From the NCBI GenBank assembly GCA_937891725.1, contig CALAHL010000534.1, forward strand, positions 1 to 7,187: a stretch of 7,187 bases of DNA, given 5' to 3'. Under the pieces are notes generated by a model. It had not been told where the DNA came from and did no database searches. It saw only the letters and a program-made list of their open reading frames with translations. Position numbers and translations under genes: made by a program. This document shows, in pieces, positions 1 to 6,806 of the stretch (positions are counted from its first letter, which is position 1; every line of letters begins with the position of its first letter). The DNA is from an uncultured Rhodospirillaceae bacterium. GTDB lineage: Bacteria; Pseudomonadota; Alphaproteobacteria; Thalassobaculales; Thalassobaculaceae.

Positions 1-507
1 TTCGCGCCGATGTTCAAGGCGATCCACCTGCGCATCCGACGCTATGTCGAAGCGCTCGGCCTGGACGCCGACCGGTTCCGGTTCCAGTTCACCCGGTCCT
101 GGGGCACGGTCAGCGAGAAGGGCCAGAAGATCCAGCGCCACCGGCACAATCAGAGCCACATTTCGCTCGCCTACTACCCGCTGAAGGGGCCAAATTCCGG
201 CAACATCATCTTCCACATGCCGGACCCGCAGAACGAGTTCACCGCCGGGCTGTTCGAGCCGCACAGCCAGGACATGGGGCTGATCAAGACCCCCAACATT
301 CTGAACAGCGAGATCGTGACCCTGCCGGCCGAGGAGGACGACATCGTGCTGTTCCCCTCCAAGACCTACCACGCCACCGAACCCAACCAGACCGACGGTC
401 CCCGCATCTCGATCTCCACCGACATCGTGGTCACCCTGCGCGAAAGCGATCAGGTGGAATTCGTGATGCCGGATGTCAGCAAGTGGCGGTCGAGCGACGG
501 GTTTTAG
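1..507 (+). CDS. Putative 2-oxoglutarate/Fe(II)-dependent oxygenase, 5' end cut by the window
   Basis: This looks like a small cupin-fold oxygenase of the 2OG-Fe(II) type (the group that includes TIGR02466 and the 2OG-FeII_Oxy_5 domain). Such enzymes use iron and 2-oxoglutarate to oxidise a substrate, which is unknown here. Numbering from the ATG at 10, a Trp-Gly (31-32) precedes HRHNQSHIS (44-52), then a YY pair (55-56), MPDP (70-73), FPSKTYHATEP (115-125) and GPRISIS (130-136). Likely iron ligands are His46 (or His44), Asp72 and His121, with Arg132 as the 2-oxoglutarate carboxylate binder; these are assigned by pattern, not structure. The frame is open to base 1 and there is no ribosome site before the ATG at 10. 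Family members usually carry about 40-50 more N-terminal residues, so the true start probably lies outside the window. The gene ends at TAG 505-507, 33 bases before the reductase gene, suggesting one operon. The fold is fairly sure; the substrate is not known. Confidence 0.82.
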   Translation, partial: FAPMFKAIHLRIRRYVEALGLDADRFRFQFTRSWGTVSEKGQKIQRHRHNQSHISLAYYPLKGPNSGNIIFHMPDPQNEFTAGLFEPHSQDMGLIKTPNILNSEIVTLPAEEDDIVLFPSKTYHATEPNQTDGPRISISTDIVVTLRESDQVEFVMPDVSKWRSSDGF

Positions 508-522
508 GTCAGGGACTGCTTT

Positions 523-531
523 GAAGAAGGA
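523..531 (+). promoter_or_regulatory. Shine-Dalgarno site of the reductase gene
   Basis: A GAAGAAGGA stretch lies nine bases before the ATG at 541. It fixes that ATG as the start of the short-chain dehydrogenase and shows that the gene has its own ribosome entry even if it is co-transcribed with the oxygenase. Confidence 0.7.
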
Positions 532-540
532 CCTCCGCAC

Positions 541-1360
541 ATGACCCATCCAGCCCTTCAATCCGGCAACGTGGCCGTCATCACCGGCGCCGCCCTCGGC
601 ATCGGGCGGGCGCTTGCGGGCCGATTGGCGGCTGGCGGAATGAAGGTGGCGCTGCTGGACGTGGACGAGGCGCACCTGGAGGACGCGGTCGGCAATATCG
701 GCGAGAACGCCCTGGCGCTGCCCTGTGATGTCTCAGACCTGGAAGCGCTTGACGCTGCGCGCCAGCGGATCGAGCAGGTCTGGGGCAGCACACCTTCGGT
801 TCTGGTCAACAACGCGGTCACCCGGATCGGGCGCGGCTTCGATGCGGATCCGGCGGAGTGGCGCCGGGCCTTCGACATCAATGTGATGGGGGGTGGTCAA
901 CGGGGTCCGGACCTTCCTGCCCGGCATGCTGGCCCGGGACGCGCCCGGAGTGGTGGTCAATGTCGGCTCCAAGCAGGGCATAACCAACCCGCCCGGCCAT
1001 CCGGTCTACAACATGGCCAAGGCCGCGATCCGGTCCTACACTGAACAGCTTCAGCATGATCTGCGGGGCAAGCAGACGCCGGTCACGGCCCATCTGCTGG
1101 TGCCCGGTTGGACCACCACCGGGACCAACGCGCACAAACCCGGTGCCTGGTTGCCCGACCAAGTGGTCGACCGACTGCTGGCGGCCCTCGACCGGGGCGA
1201 TTTCTACGTGATCTGCCCGGACGAGGAGGTGAGCGAGGAGATGGATCGGGCGCGGATCCTGTGGGCCGCCCAGGACATCACCGAGAACCGCCCACCGCTT
1301 TCCCGCTGGCATCCGGACCATAAGGACGCGTTCGCGGCGTTTGAACTGAATGCGGGCTAG
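541..1360 (+). pseudogene. Short-chain dehydrogenase/reductase (SDR), broken by a +1 frameshift in a G run
   Basis: This is a classical SDR oxidoreductase that would be 272 residues if intact. The first frame (from 541) holds the Rossmann fold: TGAALGIG (15-22), Asp40 at the end of strand 2 (favouring NAD over NADP), CDV (62-64), NNA (90-92) and the structural Asn114 in FDINVMG. The reading then leaves frame at six G (888-893) and runs out at 1044. Reading five G instead gives VVNGVRTFLPG and the whole C-terminal half in the other frame, to the TAG at 1358-1360. That half contains catalytic Ser143 in NVGSKQG and the YNMAK motif (Tyr156, Lys160). All catalytic residues are therefore present, and the break is a single extra base. 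It could be a sequencing error, a recent mutation, or slippage-dependent expression. If real, the first frame makes a protein lacking the Ser-Tyr-Lys centre. A GTG at 893 could in principle start the second half, but no ribosome site precedes it. The substrate is unknown. Confidence 0.9.
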
Positions 1361-1372
1361 ACCCAACGCAAA

Positions 1373-1401
1373 CGCCCGCCGGAGACAAGCTCCGGCGGGC
1401 G
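1373..1401. terminator. Hairpin between convergent genes, probably a two-way terminator
   Basis: A perfect 12-bp inverted repeat (CGCCCGCCGGAG at 1373-1384 and its complement at 1390-1401) encloses the five-base loop ACAAG. It sits between the stop of the reductase (1360) and the stop of the chemoreceptor (1426), which face each other. On the - strand the stem is followed by TTTGCGTT, a short U-containing tail; on the + strand there is no U tract. It therefore fits best as the terminator of the chemoreceptor and may also end the reductase transcript. Confidence 0.75.
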
Positions 1402-1425
1402 CAGGAATATCGATCGATCTGAGAC

Positions 1426-3426
1426 TTACGCCGCCTTCACGCGACCGATGAAGCTGTCGACGGCAGCCTTCATCCGGCCGGCCTCCACCTCGGTTTCGGA
1501 CGCCGCCGACGACACCTCACCGACGGTCGCCGCGGTATCCTCGGCCGCCTTGCGGACGTTGACGATGTTCTTCGCCAGATCGTCCGTGCCCTGAGACGCC
1601 TGCTGCATGTTGCGGGTGATCTCGCTGGTGGCCGCCTTCTGCTCCTCGACCGCTGCCGAGATCGCCGTCGTGATCTGATTGATCTCTTTGATGCTCGAGG
1701 CGATCTGTCGTACGGCCTCAACCGAACCGCTGGAGGCCGACTGGACCTTGTGGATCTTCGCCGCGATCTCCTCGGTCGCCTTGCTGGTCTGCTGGGCCAA
1801 GGATTTGACCTCGGAGGCCACCACTGCGAAGCCCTTTCCGGCCTCGCCCGCCCTGGCCGCCTCGATTGTCGCGTTCAGAGCCAGCAGATTGGTCTGCTCC
1901 GAGATCCCGTTGATCAGTTCGACCACCTGGGCAATGCTCTCGGAGACCGCACTGAGTTCTTCCATCGCGACCAGTGTTTCCCGAGCCTTGCCCGAGGTCG
2001 TACCCACCGAGTCCGAAGCACGTGTCACCTGAGATACGATCTCGGCAAACGACGCGTCCATTTCCTCGGCTGCCGCGGACACGCTCTGAACGTTGGCCGA
2101 GGTCTGCTCGGAGTTCGAGGAGGCCATGGTGCTTTGTTCGCTGGTCACATTGGAGGCCTTGCTCAAGGCATCCGCCGACCCGGTCAGCTTGCCAGACACG
2201 GAGTTCAGGCTATCCAATCGATCTGCGACGGAGGTCTGGAAGTCATTGATCGCGGAGTCCAAAGCGGTCGCCCGGCGCTGGCGTTGCTCCTGGGCCGTCT
2301 TATCGGCAGCTTCCAGCTCACGCGCCTTGATCATGTTGTCCTTGAACACCTGCACAGAACGGGCCATGTCGCCGACCTCGTCCTTGCCGTCGGTTGAGGG
2401 GATATCGCGATCGAGATCTCCTCCGGCCAGGCTCTGCATCGCCTCGGTCAAACCGATTACGGGCCCGGTGATCCCACGACCGATAAAGAACGCGGCAGCA
2501 GCGCCGATCAGCAGCGCCAGCGCGGCCAGCGACAGCACGATCCAGATTGAAGCCTCCGCCGTCTGCTGCATGCGCGGACCCAAGCTGTCCTGGCGATCCT
2601 TTGAAGCCAGTTTCATGCCCTCGATGACATCGGCGATCTCCGGGCCGACCACGTCAAGCGTGTCTTTGATCAACTCATTACGGGCCAGGATAATTCCCTC
2701 CACGTCCCGTAAGGATTTGATAAAGGTCTGAAGGTCTTCCGACGTGCCGACGATGCCCTCAAGGCCGGACATCGTGCTGGATTGCAAAAGCGCTGTACCC
2801 TTGTCAGCGCTCTCAACTGCGGCCGCCAGATCGACGGGGTTGTTGTTCAGCAGAAATCTGGTTGCGTTCAAGCGCGTGAGGAGGACGTGCTTCATAAGAT
2901 ATGAGGCTGCCTTGCCCGCATCGGCATCCCAGGCCGCGTCGGCCGCCTCAACGAGTTTCTCGACATCCGTGATCAGCTTTGGGCCGACGGTTTCGATACC
3001 CGCGACCAACGCGTTCCGCTTGGCCTGCAGGTCGACGACCTGATCGAAGGTGGCACTGTAGGTGGCGAGGCTCGTCAGGATCTTGTCCAGATCCGCCGCC
3101 TCTTGCTCGTTCAGGTCTAGCTTACGGCTGGACTCCGCCAGTTCGAGAGACACGCGAATCCGGTCATGGACCGCCGCGACCGCTTGGTCCGAGCCGCTGA
3201 TCACGAAATCCTTCAGCGCCAGACGGGTCGACAGAACGTTGGCCTGGACCCGGCCCACCATGTTCGTCGCGACCGCGATCCCGCGATAACTCACCACATC
3301 GGAAGTTGTCTGGAACAGGTTGAAGGTCACTGCGGCCGAAAGCACGACCAGTAGGCAGAGGACGACACCGAACCCGCCATAAAGACGGCCGGCGATCCGC
3401 ACATTGGAAAGGAAACTCATGTCCAT
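1426..3426 (-). CDS. Methyl-accepting chemotaxis protein with a large periplasmic helical sensor
   Basis: This is a transmembrane chemoreceptor that signals to CheA/CheW in the inner-membrane receptor arrays. In order: a short cytoplasmic start, membrane helix 1 (about 15-36), a periplasmic, mostly helical sensor of about 255 residues (37-291), membrane helix 2 (about 294-316), a HAMP domain (about 317-370), then the long cytoplasmic coiled coil. The hairpin tip is clear: ISEQTNLLALNATIEAARAG (508-527), followed by GKGFAVVASEVKSLAQQT (530-547). Gln- and Glu-rich Ala/Ser segments on both arms (about 440-460 and 590-605) are candidate methylation regions. There is no NWETF-like C-terminal tether for CheR/CheB; the protein ends GRVKAA. 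The sensor length suits a helical bimodular or related four-helix ligand domain, but the ligand cannot be predicted. Two in-frame ATGs (3426 and 3420) compete as start: the GGAG at 3431-3434 is 4 bases from the first and 10 from the second, so the true product may be 664 residues. No che genes are adjacent. Confidence 0.97.
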   Translation of the reverse strand: MDMSFLSNVRIAGRLYGGFGVVLCLLVVLSAAVTFNLFQTTSDVVSYRGIAVATNMVGRVQANVLSTRLALKDFVISGSDQAVAAVHDRIRVSLELAESSRKLDLNEQEAADLDKILTSLATYSATFDQVVDLQAKRNALVAGIETVGPKLITDVEKLVEAADAAWDADAGKAASYLMKHVLLTRLNATRFLLNNNPVDLAAAVESADKGTALLQSSTMSGLEGIVGTSEDLQTFIKSLRDVEGIILARNELIKDTLDVVGPEIADVIEGMKLASKDRQDSLGPRMQQTAEASIWIVLSLAALALLIGAAAAFFIGRGITGPVIGLTEAMQSLAGGDLDRDIPSTDGKDEVGDMARSVQVFKDNMIKARELEAADKTAQEQRQRRATALDSAINDFQTSVADRLDSLNSVSGKLTGSADALSKASNVTSEQSTMASSNSEQTSANVQSVSAAAEEMDASFAEIVSQVTRASDSVGTTSGKARETLVAMEELSAVSESIAQVVELINGISEQTNLLALNATIEAARAGEAGKGFAVVASEVKSLAQQTSKATEEIAAKIHKVQSASSGSVEAVRQIASSIKEINQITTAISAAVEEQKAATSEITRNMQQASQGTDDLAKNIVNVRKAAEDTAATVGEVSSAASETEVEAGRMKAAVDSFIGRVKAA

Positions 3427-3430
3427 TGAT

Positions 3431-3434
3431 CTCC
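3431..3434 (-). promoter_or_regulatory. Shine-Dalgarno GGAG of the chemoreceptor; start ambiguous by two codons
   Basis: On the - strand GGAG lies 4 bases before the ATG at 3426 and 10 bases before the second in-frame ATG at 3420. The usual spacing of about 5-10 bases favours the second ATG slightly, which would remove the first two residues. Confidence 0.5.
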
Positions 3435-3490
3435 AGCATGGACGCGCCAGAAGCGACGACGACCCGATACCGGTTCAGTAGACCGAAAAC

Positions 3491-3520
3491 ATTATAATTT
3501 ACTTAATAGCATCGGTTGAA
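3491..3520 (-). promoter_or_regulatory. Candidate sigma-70-type promoter of the chemoreceptor gene
   Basis: The leader contains a perfect TATAAT on the - strand (3496 to 3491), about 65 bases before the start codon, within an AT-rich island (about 3486-3540) that stands out from the GC-rich surroundings. The best -35 at an 18-base spacing is TTCAAC (3520 to 3515), matching only three of six consensus positions. I looked for a flagellar sigma-28 pattern and did not find one with correct spacing. The -10 is convincing and the -35 weak, so an activator may be needed. Confidence 0.42.
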
Positions 3521-3559
3521 TTTAGGAAAAATACTTCACCAACGACCGAAACGACGACA

Positions 3560-4345
3560 TCATCCGGTAAACTGAACCGCCGCCTCGCCCAGCCCGTCGA
3601 AGGAAATGCGCACCTGAGCCGGTGCGTCGAAATGCACGGTTTTCACCACGCTGCCCAGCATCACGAACTCCCCCGCGCGCAGCGGCAGACCGAGATCGGC
3701 CCGGTGCTCGGCCAGCCAGGCGAGGGCCGCCAACGGATGGCCCAGAATATCCGACCCGACGCCGCGCCCGACCTCTGTCCCGTCGATCTCCATCACGCCA
3801 ACGATGGTGGCGAGGTCCAAAGACTGCCAGTCGGCAACCTCCGGCCCCAGAACCACGCCGGCGTTGAAGAAATCATCCGCGATCAGCACCGGGGCGGTGA
3901 AATCCGGGAAACTCTCGTAGCGGTCGTCGACCAGCTCGATCCCCGCCATCAGAGCTCCGACTGCGCCGGCCACATTGTCTCGCGTGAACGGGCCGTCCAC
4001 CAGGTCTTCGGACAGCCGGGCGGCGATCTCGCATTCCACGCCGATCCGGTGGAACCGCTTCAGAGGCAGCTCGGCCGAGCCCCGGAACACCGTGCTCTGG
4101 AACACCTCGCCCGCGCAGGGATGATCGATCTTGAGATAGGCCTGCATGACCTTGGTGGTGCAGCCGATCTTGTGGCCGACCATGCGGCCGTAGCCCTGCG
4201 CCCCAAGCACCCGATGGACCGCCGCCTGCACCCGGTAGCCGTCCGCGACGCTCTGCGGCCCCCAGCCTTTGGCCGGAACCGGCGTCGGTGGGCCGTCCAG
4301 CCGGGCGTGCGCCAGAACCTCTGCTGCTTCGTCGATGTCGGTCAC
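3560..4345 (-). CDS. 2-keto-4-pentenoate hydratase-like protein (MhpD type, FAH superfamily)
   Basis: This 261-residue protein has the usual length of the MhpD-type hydratases and related 2-oxo acid decarboxylases of aromatic meta-cleavage pathways. These are soluble enzymes needing Mg2+ or Mn2+ that add water to, or decarboxylate, 2-keto acids. Visible motifs are GHKIGCTT (57-64, with Lys59 at the active-site position), VECEIA (103-108) and GIELVDDRY (135-143). Glu104, Glu106 and Glu137 are the expected metal ligands. The family segments DFFNAGVVLGP (158-168), LGHPLAALAWL (201-211) and GEFVMLGS (225-232) follow. The start is a GTG at 4345-4343 that overlaps the TGA of the upstream amidohydrolase (4344-4342). 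An AAGGG eight bases before the GTG provides the ribosome site inside the upstream gene. Tight overlap implies co-translation and a shared pathway. No other meta-cleavage gene is in the window, so the substrate is probably not a classical aromatic ring product. The hydratase and decarboxylase subgroups cannot be told apart here. Confidence 0.88.
   Translation of the reverse strand: MTDIDEAAEVLAHARLDGPPTPVPAKGWGPQSVADGYRVQAAVHRVLGAQGYGRMVGHKIGCTTKVMQAYLKIDHPCAGEVFQSTVFRGSAELPLKRFHRIGVECEIAARLSEDLVDGPFTRDNVAGAVGALMAGIELVDDRYESFPDFTAPVLIADDFFNAGVVLGPEVADWQSLDLATIVGVMEIDGTEVGRGVGSDILGHPLAALAWLAEHRADLGLPLRAGEFVMLGSVVKTVHFDAPAQVRISFDGLGEAAVQFTG
4342..4345 (-). promoter_or_regulatory. GTGA stop/start overlap coupling the amidohydrolase and hydratase genes
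   Basis: The GTG start of the hydratase (4345-4343) and the TGA stop of the amidohydrolase (4344-4342) share bases. Four-base overlaps of this kind are typical of translationally coupled genes whose products are needed in similar amounts. Confidence 0.8.
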
Positions 4346-5577
4346 GACCCGCGCCCTTCCGCCAGGATGCTGGCGGTTGCGTCGGCCAGCACCTGACAGC
4401 CGAGGATGATGTCCGCCTCGTGGCTGTTCTCGGCGAAATCGTGGCTGATGCCGTTGATCGAGGGAATGAACAGCATCGCGCAGGGCAGCTTGTCGGAGAT
4501 CACCATCGGATCATGGCCCGCAGCACTCGGCATATGCCGCCACTTGCCCGGCGCGTGGGCCGCAGCGGATGCCGCGATATGGGCCTGGAAGCCCTCGTCC
4601 ATCTCGGACGGGCGGATCGGCGCGCGGGTGCGCTCGTACTCCACCTTGATCTTGCCGCGGGCGGCGATCTCGTCGGCGATGCCGCTGGCGATCTCCTCGA
4701 ACCTGTCCAGGATCGCCTCGTTCCGGTCCCGGTACTGCAGGCCGATCTCGGCATAGCCCGGCACGATTGAGGGCGCCCCCGGCTCGACCACCACCCGGCC
4801 CATGGTCCAGACCGTCGCCTCGTCGGCCACCTTGGGAAATTCCTGGTTGATCCGGTGCGCCAACTCGTACATGGCGGTGGCGGCGTCCTTGCGCCGGGCC
4901 ATGGTGGTGGTGCCGGCGTGGTTCTGCTCGCCGTGGAAACAGAAGCGCATGGCCCGGATGCCGACGATGGCGGTGACCACGCCGATCTGCTCCTCGGCCA
5001 CTTCCAGATTGGCGCCCTGCTCGATATGCGCCTCCAGATACCCGCGATAGCGTCCCTCCTCGATCCGCAGCCGGGGCACATCGGTCAGCCCGGCCGCTTC
5101 GATCGCGTCGGTCAGCTTGACACCTTCCTTGTTGGTGGCCGCCCTCTCCATCTCGGGATCGAGGGTGCCGCACCAGGACCGGCTGCCCAGGCAGGACAGG
5201 AACGAGCCCTCCTCGTCCTGCCAGGACACCACGTCGACGGCCAGATCGGCGGTCTCCGGGTCCTCGGCCAGGGCGCGGGCGATCTCCAGCCCGTAGATCA
5301 CCCCGAGTGCGCCATCCAGCCAGCCGCCGCGCGGCTGGGTGTCGGAATGGGAGCCGACCAGCAGCGCCGGGCCGTTCTTGGTCGACCGGCCCAGCACATT
5401 GCCGACCCCGTCGATGGTGGTGGCCAGCCCGATTTCCTCGAACTTGGCCTTCAGCCAGCGCCGCGCCTCCATGTCCTTCTCGCTCAACGCCTGCCGCACG
5501 ACACCGGTCTCGACGGCTCCGATGGAGCGGAGTTCCTGCAGATCGGCCATCAGCCGCTGGGGATTGATCTTTGGCAT
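4342..5577 (-). CDS. M20-family amidohydrolase (N-carbamoyl-L-amino acid hydrolase / allantoate amidohydrolase type)
   Basis: This 411-residue protein belongs to the hydantoinase/carbamoylase branch of the M20 metallopeptidase family: cytosolic dimeric enzymes that cleave N-carbamoyl amino acids, allantoate, ureidoglycolate or beta-ureidopropionate. The two-metal centre is visible: His77 in GSHSDT, Asp88 in GGWLDGALGV, Glu122-Glu123 in WQDEEGS, His184 in EAHIEQG and His379 in GISHDFAENS. The dimerisation domain carries GEQNHAGTTTMARRKDA (217-233 region). In the last metal motif the more usual SHSPAE is SHDFAE, which may mark a less-studied subgroup. I chose the ATG at 5577: the protein then begins MPKINPQRL, like other members, and has normal length. 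The open frame runs 56 codons further up to 5745, but that stretch is proline/serine-rich, lacks homology-like features and overlaps the antiporter gene. The ribosome site before 5577 is poor. The exact substrate cannot be assigned. Confidence 0.92.
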   Translation of the reverse strand: MPKINPQRLMADLQELRSIGAVETGVVRQALSEKDMEARRWLKAKFEEIGLATTIDGVGNVLGRSTKNGPALLVGSHSDTQPRGGWLDGALGVIYGLEIARALAEDPETADLAVDVVSWQDEEGSFLSCLGSRSWCGTLDPEMERAATNKEGVKLTDAIEAAGLTDVPRLRIEEGRYRGYLEAHIEQGANLEVAEEQIGVVTAIVGIRAMRFCFHGEQNHAGTTTMARRKDAATAMYELAHRINQEFPKVADEATVWTMGRVVVEPGAPSIVPGYAEIGLQYRDRNEAILDRFEEIASGIADEIAARGKIKVEYERTRAPIRPSEMDEGFQAHIAASAAAHAPGKWRHMPSAAGHDPMVISDKLPCAMLFIPSINGISHDFAENSHEADIILGCQVLADATASILAEGRGS

Positions 5578-5663
5578 GGGGCGGGATCCGGGATTGTGGC
5601 GGGACGGGAGGTGAGTGTGTTTGGGGAATGGTAGGGGATCGGATGGGGGGAGTGGAAGGCGGG
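5578..5663. other. G-rich leader with many G tracts on the + strand
   Basis: Between the amidohydrolase start and the antiporter stop, the + strand carries about nine runs of three or more G within 86 bases (for example at 5578-5581, 5583-5585, 5601-5603, 5606-5608, 5623-5626, 5634-5637 and 5645-5650). The mRNA leader of the amidohydrolase is therefore C-rich, with no good Shine-Dalgarno. Tract spacing is mostly 1-8 bases, so a G-quadruplex on the template strand is possible. No convincing promoter or terminator was found here. Confidence 0.5.
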
Positions 5664-5701
5664 AAATGGTCGAATGGCAACAGACTTCGCCTTCGGAAGC
5701 G

Positions 5702-6685
5702 TCAGATCGGCCAGATCCAGGCGACATAGCCAATATAGCCTGCAAGCAAGACTCCCCCCTCCACCCGCCGGATCTGAAGATGCGAGGCCGCCATGAAGAC
5801 GAGGATCGCCGAGGCGCCGATCATGACGAGGCTATCGAAGCCGATGATCTGCTCCGGAACATTGCTCGGTGCGATCAGCGCGGTCACGCCGCCGATCCCG
5901 AGGATGTTGTAGATGTTCGATCCGACAATGTTTCCGAAGGCCATATCCGTCTCTTTGCGAAGGGCGGCCATGACCGATGTGACAAGCTCTGGAAGCGATG
6001 TCCCGAGTGCGACGATCGTAAGGCCGATAATCGTCTCAGATATGCCGATGCCCCGCGCGAGTTGAACGGCTCCATCCACCAGAAACTTGCCGCCGATGAT
6101 GACGGCGACCAATCCTGCGATCGCTATCGCAAGCGACAGGATGAGAGACCCTGGCCTGGTTTGGCCCTGCTCCAGGGCTGGATCTGCAATCTGAGCGGCC
6201 GCGCTCTTATCGAACACCGCCCCGTGATCCGTCCCGACGACCCGTCGCTCCTGCCAAATGGCAAACAGGATGTAGGCCGCCAGCAAGCCGATGAAGACCG
6301 CCCCGACCGCGACTCCGAACGGCATGGCCCAAGCGAGGCAGGTAAACAGAACCGCCACACCGACCATGACAGCGCTGTCACGTTTCAACGCGTTGGCGCT
6401 CACGAGGATCGGAGTGATAAGTGCCGCCAGGCCTAGGATCAGAAAAATATTGGCTATATTTGAGCCAACAATGTTCCCATAGGCGATCCCCGGAGACCCG
6501 CTGAGACCTGCCTGAACAGACGTCACGAGTTCCGGCGTCGACGTCCCAAACCCAACGAGGGTCAAGCCGATGATCAGGGGCGAGACCCCCAACCGAGAGG
6601 CGACTTGAACCGCGCCGCGTACCAGCAGCTCGCCACCGACCACGAGGAGAACCAGACCAAAGATCAGCAAAGCCGCGACAATCAT
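5702..6685 (-). CDS. Calcium/sodium antiporter of the CaCA superfamily (YrbG type)
   Basis: This 327-residue inner-membrane protein is a cation exchanger expected to move Ca2+ (or K+) against Na+ or H+. It shows the two inverted alpha repeats that form the ion site: GTSTPE (47-52) with GNIVGSNIANI (70-80) in the first half, and GTSLPE (228-233) with GNIVGSNIYNI (251-261) in the second. Glu52 and Glu233 are the conserved ion-binding acids, and Asn76 and Asn257 their partners. About ten hydrophobic helices surround a charged cytoplasmic loop (about 145-178), and the length matches the family. The ATG at 6685 begins directly with the first helix (MIVAALLIFG) as in relatives, though the ribosome site is weak. 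By hand count, 17 of the first 60 codons end in A or T, against 7 of the first 59 in the amidohydrolase downstream, so codon use differs. It lies 124 bases before the amidohydrolase and is probably not functionally linked to it. Confidence 0.94.
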   Translation of the reverse strand: MIVAALLIFGLVLLVVGGELLVRGAVQVASRLGVSPLIIGLTLVGFGTSTPELVTSVQAGLSGSPGIAYGNIVGSNIANIFLILGLAALITPILVSANALKRDSAVMVGVAVLFTCLAWAMPFGVAVGAVFIGLLAAYILFAIWQERRVVGTDHGAVFDKSAAAQIADPALEQGQTRPGSLILSLAIAIAGLVAVIIGGKFLVDGAVQLARGIGISETIIGLTIVALGTSLPELVTSVMAALRKETDMAFGNIVGSNIYNILGIGGVTALIAPSNVPEQIIGFDSLVMIGASAILVFMAASHLQIRRVEGGVLLAGYIGYVAWIWPI

Positions 6686-6760
6686 GTCTGGGGTCCCATC
6701 CGCGTCCGAAGTGTTGTCAAAGAAGACCGGATATGAGGCTCAGGCTCAACCCGGCTGGAA

Positions 6761-6779
6761 CCGATCAGGATTTGATCGG
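6761..6779 (-). other. 7-bp hairpin between the small membrane gene and the antiporter
   Basis: CCGATCA (6761-6767) and its complement TGATCGG (6773-6779) flank a five-base loop in the 121-base gap. Read on the - strand it follows the stop of the small membrane protein, but no U tract follows the stem. It could be a weak terminator or attenuator, or chance. Confidence 0.35.
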
Positions 6780-6806
6780 GGCGGCTTGAACGGAGACCGG
6801 CTGTCT

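Noticed and set aside
893..1360. A separate gene starting at the GTG at 893
   Set aside because: It has no ribosome site, begins inside the G run and encodes exactly the missing C-terminal half of the SDR; it is the frameshifted continuation of the same gene.
1750..2397. Long + strand frames opposite the chemoreceptor gene
   Set aside because: They are shadows of a GC-rich coding strand: His/Arg/Gly-rich products without start signals, opposite a certain gene.
4511..5680. A 389-codon - strand frame overlapping the amidohydrolase in another register
   Set aside because: Its product is a low-complexity Arg/Gly/Pro string typical of a shifted frame in GC-rich DNA, while the other register has full M20 motifs.
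5578..5745. A 56-codon upstream extension of the amidohydrolase frame on the - strand
   Set aside because: It is rich in Pro and Ser, has no family features, overlaps the antiporter 3' end and would make the enzyme longer than its relatives; the ATG at 5577 gives normal length.
6715..6720. A perfect TTGACA on the - strand before the antiporter gene
   Set aside because: No acceptable -10 hexamer is found 15-19 bases downstream, so I do not call a promoter.
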